Positions 35,571 through 44,750 of a stretch of DNA of 64,000 nt are shown one piece after another (position 1 is the first letter of the stretch; each line of letters begins with the position of its first letter). The notes beneath the pieces are model-generated. The model was not told where the DNA came from. It saw only the letters and a list, made by a program, of their open reading frames with translations, and did no database searches. The stretch is from Pandoraea sp. (GTDB taxonomy: Bacteria > Pseudomonadota > Gammaproteobacteria > Burkholderiales > Burkholderiaceae), in NCBI GenBank assembly GCA_031291335.1, contig JARLJF010000083.1, positions 1-64,000 on the forward strand. The letters are read 5' to 3'. Both the position numbers and the translations under genes were made by a program.

Positions 35571-37088
35571 TTATTTCGTATGTATTTCGATGTCGAGATC
35601 GGGGCCGTCGATCGGCAGGTGCAACACGGCGCGAAGCCCGCCACCGGGCCGGTTCGAGAGCATCAGGGCGCCATCGTGGGCCTGCGCAATGGTGCGGGCG
35701 ATGGCCAATCCGAGGCCAGCACCGTCGGGACCGCCGGGGCCCACGTCGTGTGTCTGCCCGGCGGGCTGACGATGCACCCCGGTGCGAACGAACGGTTCGA
35801 CGGCGGCGGACAGTTCGGCTTCGGGAATGCCCGGGCCGCGGTCTTCCACGATGATGTCCAGATGCGTGCCTTGTGCTGACAGATGTGCGCAGAGCCGGCA
35901 TCCCCCTGCGTAGCGCAAGGCGTTGTCGACAAGGTTCTGCACGCAGCGACGCAGCGTACGCGGATAGCCGCGCACCGTGCCGCCGGCGCTGGGTTCGCGC
36001 ACGCGCACGTCGCCGCCCGTTTCGCGGGCATCTTCTGCCACCGCGTGCAGCAGGGCATCGATATCGACGTCGCGCAACGGCTCGCCGCTGGGCACGCCAC
36101 GCACATGATCGAGCGACGCCGCGATCATGGCTTCCATCTCCATCAGATCCTGACGAAAGCGTTCTCTCTGTGCGGCGTCGCCAAGCGTTTCCGCGCGCAG
36201 TCGCAGCCGCGTGAGCGGCGAGCGCAAGTCGTGTGAAACGGCGGCGAGAAACGCGGTGCGCGCCTGCATCGCCTCGATCAGGCGGCGCTGCATGGCGTTG
36301 AACGTATGCGCCGCACGACGCACCTCGACCGGGCCGGTCTCGTCGAGCGGCGGGCTGTGAATGTCGCGGCCGAGCCGGTCGGCGGCGGCAGACAGGCGCG
36401 CCAGCGGCCGCAGCGCGATACGCACGGCAATCACGGCGATCAGGATCACCGCAAGAATGCGCATCAGGTAGATGCGGACGAAGTAGTCGGCAAACGCCGC
36501 GCCGGGGCGCAGATCGAGCCCGGCCTGACCGGCCACGACAGCCACTGACAGCCATTGCCCGTCTTGCAGGCGGACGTCGGCGCTCAGATGCGCCGTGGGT
36601 GCATGCGCACGTAGCAGTGTGGCGAGCGTGAGCGGCTCCCCCGTGTCGTCATACAGCACCACGGGATGCGCGACGAATGGGTGTGTGGCACCGAGTTGCG
36701 ACGAGAGCACGCTGTCGAAGAGATCGTCGGAGAAGTGCGACATGCGCTGCGCCGGCGCAGGGGCGTCGATGGCCCGCACATCGACGCCGGTGGCGCGCAG
36801 GCGTTGTACGAGCGAGGCGCGTTCGGCCAGCGGCACGACGTCGAAGAGTTTGACGGCGTCGGCGATGCGCGCGCCGCCGGTGCGCACCGGCACCTCGGCC
36901 ACACGGCCGTAGCGGGCGTCGAACCAGACGGTGCCGGTCACGAGTTGCGTGGCGAGCATGCCGATCACGAGAATCAGCGCGAGCCGCCCGGAAAGCGTGC
37001 GCGGCCAGCCGGGATAGCGGCCGAAACGCGTGGCGGACGACGTGTCTGCCGGGCGCCGGGCGGCGGCGGGGTGGCTCGCGTCAGACAC
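35571..37088 (-). CDS. Sensor histidine kinase
   Basis: A 505-residue EnvZ-like kinase: TM1 near residues 35-55, a periplasmic domain of about 150 residues, TM2 near 208-226, a HAMP segment, H-box AVSHDLRSPLTRLRLR, N-box QNLVDNALRY, and G-boxes EDRGPGIPE and GAGLGLAIAR. The GTG start at 37088 overlaps the response regulator stop by 8 bases. The signal is unknown. Neighbours are a ClC channel gene downstream and a divergent ferric-siderophore importer. Confidence 0.92.
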   Translation of the reverse strand: MSDASHPAAARRPADTSSATRFGRYPGWPRTLSGRLALILVIGMLATQLVTGTVWFDARYGRVAEVPVRTGGARIADAVKLFDVVPLAERASLVQRLRATGVDVRAIDAPAPAQRMSHFSDDLFDSVLSSQLGATHPFVAHPVVLYDDTGEPLTLATLLRAHAPTAHLSADVRLQDGQWLSVAVVAGQAGLDLRPGAAFADYFVRIYLMRILAVILIAVIAVRIALRPLARLSAAADRLGRDIHSPPLDETGPVEVRRAAHTFNAMQRRLIEAMQARTAFLAAVSHDLRSPLTRLRLRAETLGDAAQRERFRQDLMEMEAMIAASLDHVRGVPSGEPLRDVDIDALLHAVAEDARETGGDVRVREPSAGGTVRGYPRTLRRCVQNLVDNALRYAGGCRLCAHLSAQGTHLDIIVEDRGPGIPEAELSAAVEPFVRTGVHRQPAGQTHDVGPGGPDGAGLGLAIARTIAQAHDGALMLSNRPGGGLRAVLHLPIDGPDLDIEIHTK

Positions 37089-37971
37089 TGGAAGTCACCA
37101 CGTCGGCGGTGAGCATGTAGCCCTCGTTGCGCACCGTTCGGATGAGCGGCGACGGCCGGGCGCGCGTATCGAGATGAGCGCGCAGACGGCTCACACACAC
37201 GTCGATGGCGCGATCGTTCGCTGCGCCGTGGCGGCCGAACGCACAGTCGAGCAGAAAGTCGCGCGACAGCGGGCGGTGCGGATGCATGACGAGCGCCTGC
37301 AACGTGCGGTAGTCGGAGCCGCCGAGCGTAATGACGCGACCTTCCGGCGAAATGAGCTGACGCGCCAGCGTATCGAGACGCCATCCGTCGAAATCGAAGT
37401 AGGTCGCCTGCACGTGGGCCGAGTGATGCGCGTGCGAAGCGTGCTGTGTCTGCGGTGCCGCCGACCGTGTTGGCACGGTGGACGAATGCGATGGGGATCG
37501 AGGCTGCGATGCGGTATCCGGCGTCGCGGCCATCGCGACCGATGCCCCTGTTGCGTATGCACTCCCGGACGGAATGCGCGGTCCGCGTCGCAAGACCGCC
37601 TTCACCCGGGCGAGCAATTCGCGCGGATCGAACGGCTTCGGCAAGTAATCGTCCGCGCCGACTTCAAGGCCGACGATGCGGTCGAGCAACGTGCTGCGCG
37701 AAGTGAGCATGACGACCGACACGTCGCCGCGCGCGTGCAACTGGCGGCAGAGCGACAAGCCGTCCTCGCCGGGGAGCATCAGATCGAGCACGACCACGTC
37801 GGCGGGGTGTGCGGCGAGCTGCGCCCACATCTGGGTGCCGTCGGCGGCGGTGGCGACATCGAAACCCGACTCGCGCAAGTAAGCCGAGAGCAGGTCGCGA
37901 ATCTGCGGATCGTCGTCGACGACCAGAAGTCGGGCAGCAGCGCGCACGGGGGAGAGAGAAGGGGACGACAT
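37081..37971 (-). CDS. OmpR-family response regulator
   Basis: A 296-residue regulator with an N-terminal receiver (acidic pair near residue 20, phosphoacceptor D63 in VVVLDLMLP, conserved lysine in PKPFDP) and a C-terminal winged helix (region RDFLLDCAFGRHGAANDRAI). The linker of about 50 residues between them is unusually long and His/Ser rich (HASHAHHSAH), which might bind metal. ATG at 37971 is taken as the start; a GTG lies just before it. Three 10-base repeats at 38041-38070 upstream could be its own site. Confidence 0.92.
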   Translation of the reverse strand: MSSPSLSPVRAAARLLVVDDDPQIRDLLSAYLRESGFDVATAADGTQMWAQLAAHPADVVVLDLMLPGEDGLSLCRQLHARGDVSVVMLTSRSTLLDRIVGLEVGADDYLPKPFDPRELLARVKAVLRRGPRIPSGSAYATGASVAMAATPDTASQPRSPSHSSTVPTRSAAPQTQHASHAHHSAHVQATYFDFDGWRLDTLARQLISPEGRVITLGGSDYRTLQALVMHPHRPLSRDFLLDCAFGRHGAANDRAIDVCVSRLRAHLDTRARPSPLIRTVRNEGYMLTADVVTSSV

Positions 37972-38040
37972 CACGACGACATTCCAAAGAACGGGAGTCT
38001 ACCGGCGAGCGCATGCCTTGCGCCCGTCGCCCATATACCG

Positions 38041-38070
38041 ATACACGCCAATACAAACCAATACATATCG
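38041..38070. repeat. Three exact-phase 10-base ATACA repeats, candidate OmpR-type operator
   Basis: ATACACGCCA, ATACAAACCA and ATACATATCG follow each other without gap, each starting ATACA. A 10-base period puts the repeats on one face of DNA, as for OmpR/PhoB-type response regulators. The array lies in the divergent region between the response regulator gene and the iron importer gene, and so could control both. Confidence 0.5.
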
Positions 38071-38117
38071 AAATTCCGTCAACACGAAGCCAACACACCG
38101 CAGCGCTACATTTTAAT

Positions 38118-38136
38118 GGAAATGAGAATGGTTCTT
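38118..38136. promoter_or_regulatory. Candidate Fur box of the siderophore importer
   Basis: The 19 bases here match the classical Fur box GATAATGATAATCATTATC at 12 positions, with core AATGAGAATGGTTCTTGA. It lies just upstream of the start codon at 38155 of a ferric-siderophore binding protein, which fits iron repression of the operon. Confidence 0.6.
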
Positions 38137-38154
38137 GATTCAACGCTAGGTGTC

Positions 38155-39357
38155 ATGAATATGCGGATGTTTTTCCTTGAAATGGCCAACGTGACGTATC
38201 GACGCATCGCGCGCCGATCTTCGTGGGCTGGAATCGTCAGGCGCACCGTGTGCGCCGCAACGGTGGCAATGTCGACGGTGCTGACAGGGGCGCTGCCTGC
38301 CCACGCAGGCGAGACCGTGACCGACATGGCCGGGCGGCAGGTCACGCTGCCCGATCACGTCGACCGGATTCTGCTGGGCGAGGGGCGCTTGCTCTATGCG
38401 GTGGCGTTGCTCGAAGGCAAGCAGCCGCTCGCACGTATCGTCGGTTGGCAGGGCGAGCTGCAATCGCTCGACCCGCAGACGTGGCAGCAATATGAAAAGG
38501 TCTTCCCGAAGATCGACACCATTCCGAAGATTGGCCAATCGTCGGAAGCGACGGTCAGTGCCGAGAAGGCACTCGCGCTCAAGCCGGACCTCGCGATCTT
38601 CAGCATCGGTGGTCATGGGCCGGGGCGTCACAACGCGCTCGTAAAAGAGTTTGCGGCGGCGGGCGTGCCGGTGATTTTCGTCGATTTCCGTCAGAAGCCC
38701 CTCGAGGATACCGCCCCGAGTCTGCGTCTGATGGGCCGGGCGATGCATCGTGAAGCGCAGGCAGAAGCCTACATTTCGCTGTACGAATCGCATCTGAAGG
38801 CCGTGCGCGACGTTGTCGCGACCATCCCGACGAACGCGCGCCCCAAGGTGTTCGTGCAAATGCTCGCCGGCGTCTGGCCCGGTTGCTGCCACACGGTCGG
38901 CAACGGCAACATCGGCGAATTCGTGGACGCCGCAGGCGGTGTGAACATCGCGCGCGACTTGTTGCCAGGCGTGATCGGCGACCTGAATATCGAGCACGTG
39001 ATCGCGTCGCAGCCGGACGTCTATATCGCGACGGGCACCCGTGGCAACGCGAACCAATTGCGTATCCATGTCGGCGCGCTGACGTCGGCGAAGGACGCCC
39101 GCGATTCGCTCAACGCCTTCGTGAAGACGCCCGGTATTGCCTCGATCAAGGCGGTGCGCGAAGGTCGTACCCACGGTCTGTGGCACAACTTCTACGACTC
39201 GCCGTACAACATCGTGGCCGTGGAAGCGATGCTCAACTGGTTCTATCCGGGCCGCTTCCCGCAGATCGACGCCAACGCCACGTTTACCGAGATTCACAAG
39301 CGTTTCCTGGCGGTGCCGTATAGCGGCACGTACTGGACTGACGGAGACAAGCCGTGA
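38155..39357 (+). CDS. Ferric-siderophore ABC transporter, periplasmic binding protein
   Basis: A 400-residue binding protein of the FepB/BtuF (TroA-like) class. A long basic N-terminus (RRIARRSSWAGIVRR) leads into a signal peptide that ends near PAHAGE. The mature start TVTDMAGRQVTLPDHVDRIL is typical of iron-complex binding proteins. The frame is open far upstream but that part is antisense to the response regulator; ATG 38155 has AGGT just before it and lies right after the Fur-like box. It feeds the FecCD-type permease, whose GTG overlaps its stop by 4 bases. Confidence 0.9.
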   Translation: MNMRMFFLEMANVTYRRIARRSSWAGIVRRTVCAATVAMSTVLTGALPAHAGETVTDMAGRQVTLPDHVDRILLGEGRLLYAVALLEGKQPLARIVGWQGELQSLDPQTWQQYEKVFPKIDTIPKIGQSSEATVSAEKALALKPDLAIFSIGGHGPGRHNALVKEFAAAGVPVIFVDFRQKPLEDTAPSLRLMGRAMHREAQAEAYISLYESHLKAVRDVVATIPTNARPKVFVQMLAGVWPGCCHTVGNGNIGEFVDAAGGVNIARDLLPGVIGDLNIEHVIASQPDVYIATGTRGNANQLRIHVGALTSAKDARDSLNAFVKTPGIASIKAVREGRTHGLWHNFYDSPYNIVAVEAMLNWFYPGRFPQIDANATFTEIHKRFLAVPYSGTYWTDGDKP

Positions 39358-40472
39358 GTCTTGCCGCAGACATGACGCATGCGCCGGCGCGGCCGATGCC
39401 ATCGGCACGACTCGCCGCCGAAGACGCCCTGCAAGCCGATGTCGCGAGCGGATATCGGAAGCTCAATCTGCGGCGGGCCGCGTGGCTGCTTGCGCTCGCG
39501 GCGTTGATTGCCTTTGCGCTCGCGATGGATTTCACCCACGGCCCGTCGGCCCTCGGGTGGCGCGATCTGTGGCGCACGTTGGTGTCACCCGCCACCGCGA
39601 GTCCGGACGCGCAGGTCATCGTCTGGCAGATTCGTCTGCCGTATGCGCTCATGGCGGTGCTCGTCGGCGGCTCGCTCGGGCTGGCGGGCGGCGAGATGCA
39701 GACCATTCTCGACAACCCGCTCGCGAGCCCCTACACGCTGGGCGTGTCGGCCGCAGCGGCCTTCGGGGCGGCGCTCGCGATTGTGCTGAATCTGCACGTG
39801 CCGGGCGTGCCCGACGTGTGGGTCGTGCCGGTCAATGCATTCATCTTCGCGCTGATCTCCGCGCTCGTGCTCGACGGGGTGGCGCGCTGGCGCGGACTGC
39901 CGACCTCCGGCGTGGTGCTCATGGGCATTGCGCTGGTGTTCGTGTTCCACGCCCTCGTCTCGCTCATGCAGTTCGTGGCGACCGAAGACGCCTTGCAAGG
40001 GCTTGTCTTCTGGACACTGGGCAGTCTCACGCGAAGCGACTGGACACAGGTCCGCGTGCTTGCCGTGGTGCTCGCTGTCATGGGGATTTTCGCGTGGCGC
40101 CAGTCGTGGGCCATGACGGCGCTGCGTCTCGGCGAAGATCGCGCGGCGAGCTTCGGTATTCGTGTGGGCCGGCTGCGGCTCACGACGCTCATGCGCGTGT
40201 CGCTGCTCTCTGCACTCACGGTGTCGTTTGTGGGCACCATCGGTTTCGTCGGGCTGGTCGCACCTCACATCGCGCGGGGTCTGTTCGGCGAAGACCACCG
40301 CTTTTACCTGCCCGGATGCGTGATCGTGGGGGCGTTGGTGATGTCGCTTGCGTCGATTGCGTCGAAGACGTTGCTACCCGGTGTGATCATCCCGGTGGGG
40401 ATCGTCACGGCGCTGGTGGGGATTCCTTTCTTCCTGGTGATCGTCGTGCGCTCGAGCGGGAGGTCGCTGTGA
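39354..40472 (+). CDS. Ferric-siderophore ABC transporter permease (FecCD family)
   Basis: A 372-residue membrane protein with about nine or ten helices following a polar N-terminus of 40 residues. FecCD-family blocks are clear: IRLPYALMAVLVGGSLGLAG, NPLASPYTLGVSAAAAFGA and the GFVGLVAPHIAR segment. It carries the ferric siderophore through the inner membrane. The GTG start (39354) overlaps the previous stop by 4 bases and has GGAG ahead. One permease probably works as a homodimer. Confidence 0.93.
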   Translation: MSLAADMTHAPARPMPSARLAAEDALQADVASGYRKLNLRRAAWLLALAALIAFALAMDFTHGPSALGWRDLWRTLVSPATASPDAQVIVWQIRLPYALMAVLVGGSLGLAGGEMQTILDNPLASPYTLGVSAAAAFGAALAIVLNLHVPGVPDVWVVPVNAFIFALISALVLDGVARWRGLPTSGVVLMGIALVFVFHALVSLMQFVATEDALQGLVFWTLGSLTRSDWTQVRVLAVVLAVMGIFAWRQSWAMTALRLGEDRAASFGIRVGRLRLTTLMRVSLLSALTVSFVGTIGFVGLVAPHIARGLFGEDHRFYLPGCVIVGALVMSLASIASKTLLPGVIIPVGIVTALVGIPFFLVIVVRSSGRSL

Positions 40473-41296
40473 CTCTGGCCACCCACGCCGTGGGCCATAC
40501 CGTGGCACTGAGCGCAAAGCACATCGACGTGACGCTCGGACGGCGGCACATTCTGCATGATGTGTCGTTGCCGCCGCTAGTCGCCGGGACGGTGACGGCA
40601 CTGCTCGGCCCGAACGGATCGGGCAAGTCGACGCTGCTGCGTACGCTCGCCGGGCTGGTGGCCGGTCGGGGTGAGGTGACGTTTGGTGACGAGGTGCTGC
40701 ATCGCTGCACCGGCCGCGCCCCGGCACGCGACGTCGTCTATCTGCCGCAAGCGTTGCCCACTGGCGTTCATCTTCGCGTGCTTGAGTCGGTGCTTGCCGC
40801 CGGCCACGGGGCGCGACACGCCGCCCGAGACTCGGTCAGCGCGATGGCGCCGACACCTGCCGTGGTCATGGCGCTGCTCACGCAGTTGGGCATCGAGTCG
40901 CTTGCCATGCGCTTTCTTGACGAACTCTCCGGTGGCCAGCGTCAACTGGTCGGGCTGGCGCAGGCGCTCATCCGTGCCCCGCGCATTCTGCTGCTCGACG
41001 AACCCCTCTCGGCGCTCGACCTGCATCATCAGTTCCAGGTCATGCGGCTGATCGCGCGTGAGACGGCGGCGCGCCAGATGCTCACCGTCGTGGTCATGCA
41101 CGACTTGTCGATTGCCATGCGCCACGCCGGTGCCGCTGTGCTGCTGCGCGATGGCCGCGTGGTGGCCGAGGGGCCTGTCAACGACGTTGTGACCGCCGAC
41201 GCCATTGCGCAAGTCTTCGACGTGCAGGCCCGGGTGGAGCGTTGCTCGCGCGGCTTGCCGCAACTGATCGTGGACGACGTCGTGACACCCGTCTAG
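40469..41296 (+). CDS. Ferric-siderophore ABC transporter, ATP-binding protein
   Basis: A 275-residue FepC-like ATPase with Walker A GPNGSGKST, signature ELSGGQRQLV, Walker B ILLLDEPLSALD and switch histidine VVMHDLS. The GTG start at 40469 overlaps the permease stop by 4 bases and has GGGAGG 5 bases upstream, so the three ABC genes are one operon. It powers uptake of the ferric siderophore. Confidence 0.93.
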   Translation: MTLATHAVGHTVALSAKHIDVTLGRRHILHDVSLPPLVAGTVTALLGPNGSGKSTLLRTLAGLVAGRGEVTFGDEVLHRCTGRAPARDVVYLPQALPTGVHLRVLESVLAAGHGARHAARDSVSAMAPTPAVVMALLTQLGIESLAMRFLDELSGGQRQLVGLAQALIRAPRILLLDEPLSALDLHHQFQVMRLIARETAARQMLTVVVMHDLSIAMRHAGAAVLLRDGRVVAEGPVNDVVTADAIAQVFDVQARVERCSRGLPQLIVDDVVTPV

Positions 41297-41480
41297 ACGC
41301 CGTTCCTTCACGACGCGGCCCGCCGGTCATTTGCTCCGGCGCGCTCAGCCAGATCGCCACGCCCGGCCGCGTCGTTTTTTCCTTGTTGTCCAAGTCAGTC
41401 CGAACGCTCCGGCGGTGTCGCGCACACCCCGGCGCGCGAAGACGCTTTTTGTCTATTCATCACATAACGCACAACACCAG

Positions 41481-43985
41481 ATGAAGCACCTGAATTCGAT
41501 GGATCTCGCTCCAAAGGCCGTGGCACCTGCCGGGCATGTCATCTCTGCCGCGTTGTCGCTGGGGGCGGCAACGGCCCTGCCGTCACGCCACGCACGCTTG
41601 CATCTGAACACGCGGCTGACGCTCGCCGCTGCGCTCGCGGCAGCGTCGTTACATGCGGTGGCGCAAACGGCACCGGCACCGGCGCCGGTAGCCTCTGCGA
41701 CCACTAACAGCGCCACGCCGGCAGCGTCTGCGGCAACCGGTGGCGTCGTGCTTCCGGCCACGTCGGTCACGGCGACAGTCGATGCCCCCTACAAAGCCGA
41801 GACCGTGTCGTCGTCGAAGTACACCGCGCCGCTGCGCGACATTCCGCAGAGCATCACGGTGGTGCCCAAGGCCGTGCTCGACGAGCAGAACGCACAGTCG
41901 CTCCAGGAGATTCTCAAGAACGTGCCGGGCATCACGTTCATGTCGGGCGAGGGCAATCTGGGCTGGGGCGACTTGTTTTCGATTCGTGGCTTCTCGGGCG
42001 AGCAGAGCATGACCATCGACGGCGTGCGCGACGCCGGGCTGTCCAGCCGCAACGATACGTTCGATCTCGATCGTGTCGAGGTTTACAAGGGCACAGGCTC
42101 GGTCGAATCGGGCGTCGCTGCACTAGGCGGTTCGGTCAATCTCGTGACGAAGGAAGCCGAACTCGGCAGCTTCTACCGCTCGTCTTTCGGGTTGGGCAGC
42201 GATAGTTATCGTCGCTGGACTGCCGACCTGAACCAGCAGTTGGGCGATTCGACGGCGCTGCGTCTGAACCTGATGACGCATCACAACGGCGTGGCAGGAC
42301 GCGATGAAGTGAAGAACGACCGCTACGGCATTGCCGCATCGCTCGGCTTGGGACTCGGCACGAGCACGCGCGTGTACCTTGACGTCTTCCATCAGAAGGA
42401 CAACAACGTGCCGGATACGGGCCTGCCGATCCAGCGCGGCACCGGCGGCCAATTGATGCCGGGCGTGCAGACCGGCAACTGGTACGGCGCGTCGGGCATC
42501 TACACGCAGCAAACCGAAAGCACGTCGCTCTCCGGGCGCGTCGAGCATGACTTCAACGACACCACGCGCATTCGCAGCCAGTTGCGCTGGCAGCAGACGG
42601 ACAACTTCTCAGTGCTCTCGCCTGCGCGCTTCTTCGCGGCGAACGCGAACGGCAGCAAAACGTGCACCGGCACGCGTTGTGCGACGCTCGGTTACACGGG
42701 CGTGGGGCCGTTGTCGAACATCGGGGGTGTCAATGCGTACACCGGCTATGGACTCACATCGGCCCCGTACGGCATTCTGCGCGGCAGCAACTTCGGTAAT
42801 TCCACGCGCTACCAGATACTCGACAACCAGACGGATCTGCGCTTTTCCGCGAACACAGGGCCGTTCAAGCACGATGTGGTGACCGGCTTCGAGTTGTATC
42901 GCGAGACGTACCGCGGGCTGCCGCGCGCGGCGTACGTACCGGCGGGCGACATGTTTTTCAACATGGCGAATCCGTCCAACGCGTTTGCAGGCACCTGGTC
43001 GATGGAAGGGACGAACCAGTCGCGCTCGGTCGTGAATGATGCGGCGCTCTTCGCAAGCGACACGGTCACGCTGTCGAAGCACTGGCAGGTGCTGGCGTCG
43101 CTGCGCTATGACCGCTGGCGTGCAGAGACCACCGCGCCCAGCGGCGCAACGCTCACCTCAAGTACCGATGGCGCCTGGAGCGGCCGGGTGGGCGTTGTCT
43201 ACAAGCCGGTGGAGCCGGGCAGCCTCTATGCGTCCTACAGCCGGGCGACGCAGCCGACGGCCATCGGTGCGAGCACGAACAACCTGATCTACGGCACGGC
43301 GTCGACCAACAACTACACCCCGGCGACTTCGCAGACGTATGAACTCGGCACGAAGTGGGATCTGGCAGGTGGTGCGCTCGGCCTGACCGCGGCGCTGTTC
43401 CGCACGGAACTGAGCAATTCGTGGCAATACACGAGCGACGATACGTCGCCGGTGCGTGCATTGCCGGCCAAACGGGTCGACGGTATCGAACTCGGTCTGC
43501 AGGGCAACATTACGGACAAGTGGTCGATCTTCGCCGGTATCACGCGGATGAAGAGCCGCATCACCAAGGGGGCGAACGAAGGCGCCGAAGCCGCCAACGT
43601 GCCGGACTGGAGCGGGTCGCTGTGGACCTCGTACAAGGTCACGCCGGACCTCGCGCTCAGCTACGGCGTGCAGTACGTGGGGCACCGCCGCTACACCGAC
43701 AACGCCTATGTCGGCGGGCAAAACAACAACAGCAGCTATGCGTCGGGCCCGTCCGGTGTGAACGCGATCTATGTGCAGGATGGCGAGAAAGCGCCGAGCT
43801 ACTGGGTGCATAACCTGGCGGCGCGCTACCGCGTGAACCGTCATGTGCATGTGAACCTGAATCTGAACAACGTGTTCAACAAGTTTTACTACGCGCAGAT
43901 CGGGGCCTCGCTCGATGGCTTCCAGCTCTACGGCGTGCCGGGTGCCGGGCGTACGGTGACGGTCAGCGCCGACATCGCGTTCTGA
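41481..43985 (+). CDS. TonB-dependent siderophore receptor (Fiu/PiuA-like)
   Basis: An outer-membrane receptor of 834 residues. The N-terminus is long (about 55 residues before the signal ends at LHAVAQT), then an Ala/Pro/Thr-rich spacer, a plug domain ([20 protein letters not shown] and on), and a 22-strand barrel ending in the aromatic residue F (VSADIAF). Receptors next to PiuC/YbiX dioxygenases are mostly catecholate receptors of the Fiu/PiuA group, so catechol siderophores or their breakdown products are likely ligands. ATG 41481 is the best start, though its ribosome site is weak; ATG 41499 is an alternative. Confidence 0.9.
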   Translation: MKHLNSMDLAPKAVAPAGHVISAALSLGAATALPSRHARLHLNTRLTLAAALAAASLHAVAQTAPAPAPVASATTNSATPAASAATGGVVLPATSVTATVDAPYKAETVSSSKYTAPLRDIPQSITVVPKAVLDEQNAQSLQEILKNVPGITFMSGEGNLGWGDLFSIRGFSGEQSMTIDGVRDAGLSSRNDTFDLDRVEVYKGTGSVESGVAALGGSVNLVTKEAELGSFYRSSFGLGSDSYRRWTADLNQQLGDSTALRLNLMTHHNGVAGRDEVKNDRYGIAASLGLGLGTSTRVYLDVFHQKDNNVPDTGLPIQRGTGGQLMPGVQTGNWYGASGIYTQQTESTSLSGRVEHDFNDTTRIRSQLRWQQTDNFSVLSPARFFAANANGSKTCTGTRCATLGYTGVGPLSNIGGVNAYTGYGLTSAPYGILRGSNFGNSTRYQILDNQTDLRFSANTGPFKHDVVTGFELYRETYRGLPRAAYVPAGDMFFNMANPSNAFAGTWSMEGTNQSRSVVNDAALFASDTVTLSKHWQVLASLRYDRWRAETTAPSGATLTSSTDGAWSGRVGVVYKPVEPGSLYASYSRATQPTAIGASTNNLIYGTASTNNYTPATSQTYELGTKWDLAGGALGLTAALFRTELSNSWQYTSDDTSPVRALPAKRVDGIELGLQGNITDKWSIFAGITRMKSRITKGANEGAEAANVPDWSGSLWTSYKVTPDLALSYGVQYVGHRRYTDNAYVGGQNNNSSYASGPSGVNAIYVQDGEKAPSYWVHNLAARYRVNRHVHVNLNLNNVFNKFYYAQIGASLDGFQLYGVPGAGRTVTVSADIAF

Positions 43986-44001
43986 GGGCAGGGACAGCAT
44001 C

Positions 44002-44682
44002 ATGATGATCGAGATTCCGGGCGTGTTCAGTCGCGACGAAGCGCGTGCGCTATGTGAGCAGTTGCAGGCGCAAGCGTGGGTGGACGGCAAGGCGACGGCA
44101 GGCATGCAGTCAGCGCAGGCGAAGGAAAACCGGCAACTCGCCGAAGACGATCCGTGGGCGCGCCGTCTGGGCGAGGAAATCCTGCGACGTCTGTCGCAGG
44201 ACGCCGTGTTCATGTCGGCCGCGTTGCCGCGTCGGATTTATCCACCGCTCTTCAATCGCTACGAAGGCGGCGAGGCGTTTGGCTATCACGTCGACAATGC
44301 GGTGCGCGGTATCAAGGGCGTGCGCGAACGGGTGCGCACGGACCTGTCTGCCACGCTCTTTCTGGCCGAGCCGGACAGCTACGACGGTGGCGAACTTGTC
44401 GTGCGCGACAGCTTCGGCGAGCGCGCCGTCAAGCTGCCGGCCGGTCACATGGTGCTGTACCCCGGGACGAGCGTGCACAAGGTCAACCCGGTCACCCGGG
44501 GCGTGCGGCTGGCGTCGTTCTTCTGGATCGAAAGTCTGATTCGTGACGACGCGCAGCGAAGCGTGCTGTTCGACATGGACGTCGCGATTCAGCGTTTGAC
44601 GCAGCACGGGGCCGACAGCGAGTCGCTGGTGCAGTTGACCGGCAGCTATCACAACCTTCTGCGGATGTGGGCTGACGTGTAG
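44002..44682 (+). CDS. Fe(II)/2-oxoglutarate dioxygenase, PiuC/YbiX (PKHD-type hydroxylase)
   Basis: A 226-residue protein of the PKHD-type hydroxylase family. The iron facial triad is H96-x-D98 (YHVDN) and H159; R169 is placed to hold 2-oxoglutarate. YbiX/PiuC genes are found beside Fiu/PiuA receptors in enteric bacteria, Pseudomonas and Burkholderia, as here (16 bases after the receptor gene). Its substrate is still uncertain in general; a link to siderophore or drug-conjugate handling is assumed from context. Confidence 0.92.
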   Translation: MMIEIPGVFSRDEARALCEQLQAQAWVDGKATAGMQSAQAKENRQLAEDDPWARRLGEEILRRLSQDAVFMSAALPRRIYPPLFNRYEGGEAFGYHVDNAVRGIKGVRERVRTDLSATLFLAEPDSYDGGELVVRDSFGERAVKLPAGHMVLYPGTSVHKVNPVTRGVRLASFFWIESLIRDDAQRSVLFDMDVAIQRLTQHGADSESLVQLTGSYHNLLRMWADV

Positions 44683-44750
44683 CCCGGCGAGGGCGGGACA
44701 GCGGCAGGGTGACAGGATGGAGAGCGGTCGCCCGGTGTAAAGTAGCGGGC

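Noticed and set aside
37030-38154. Upstream extension of the siderophore-binding protein frame
   Set aside because: Antisense to the response regulator gene; signal peptide and control sites place the start at 38155.
39137-40468. Upstream extension of the siderophore ATPase frame
   Set aside because: It overlaps the FecCD permease gene in another frame; GTG at 40469 with GGGAGG and a 4-base overlap is the real start.
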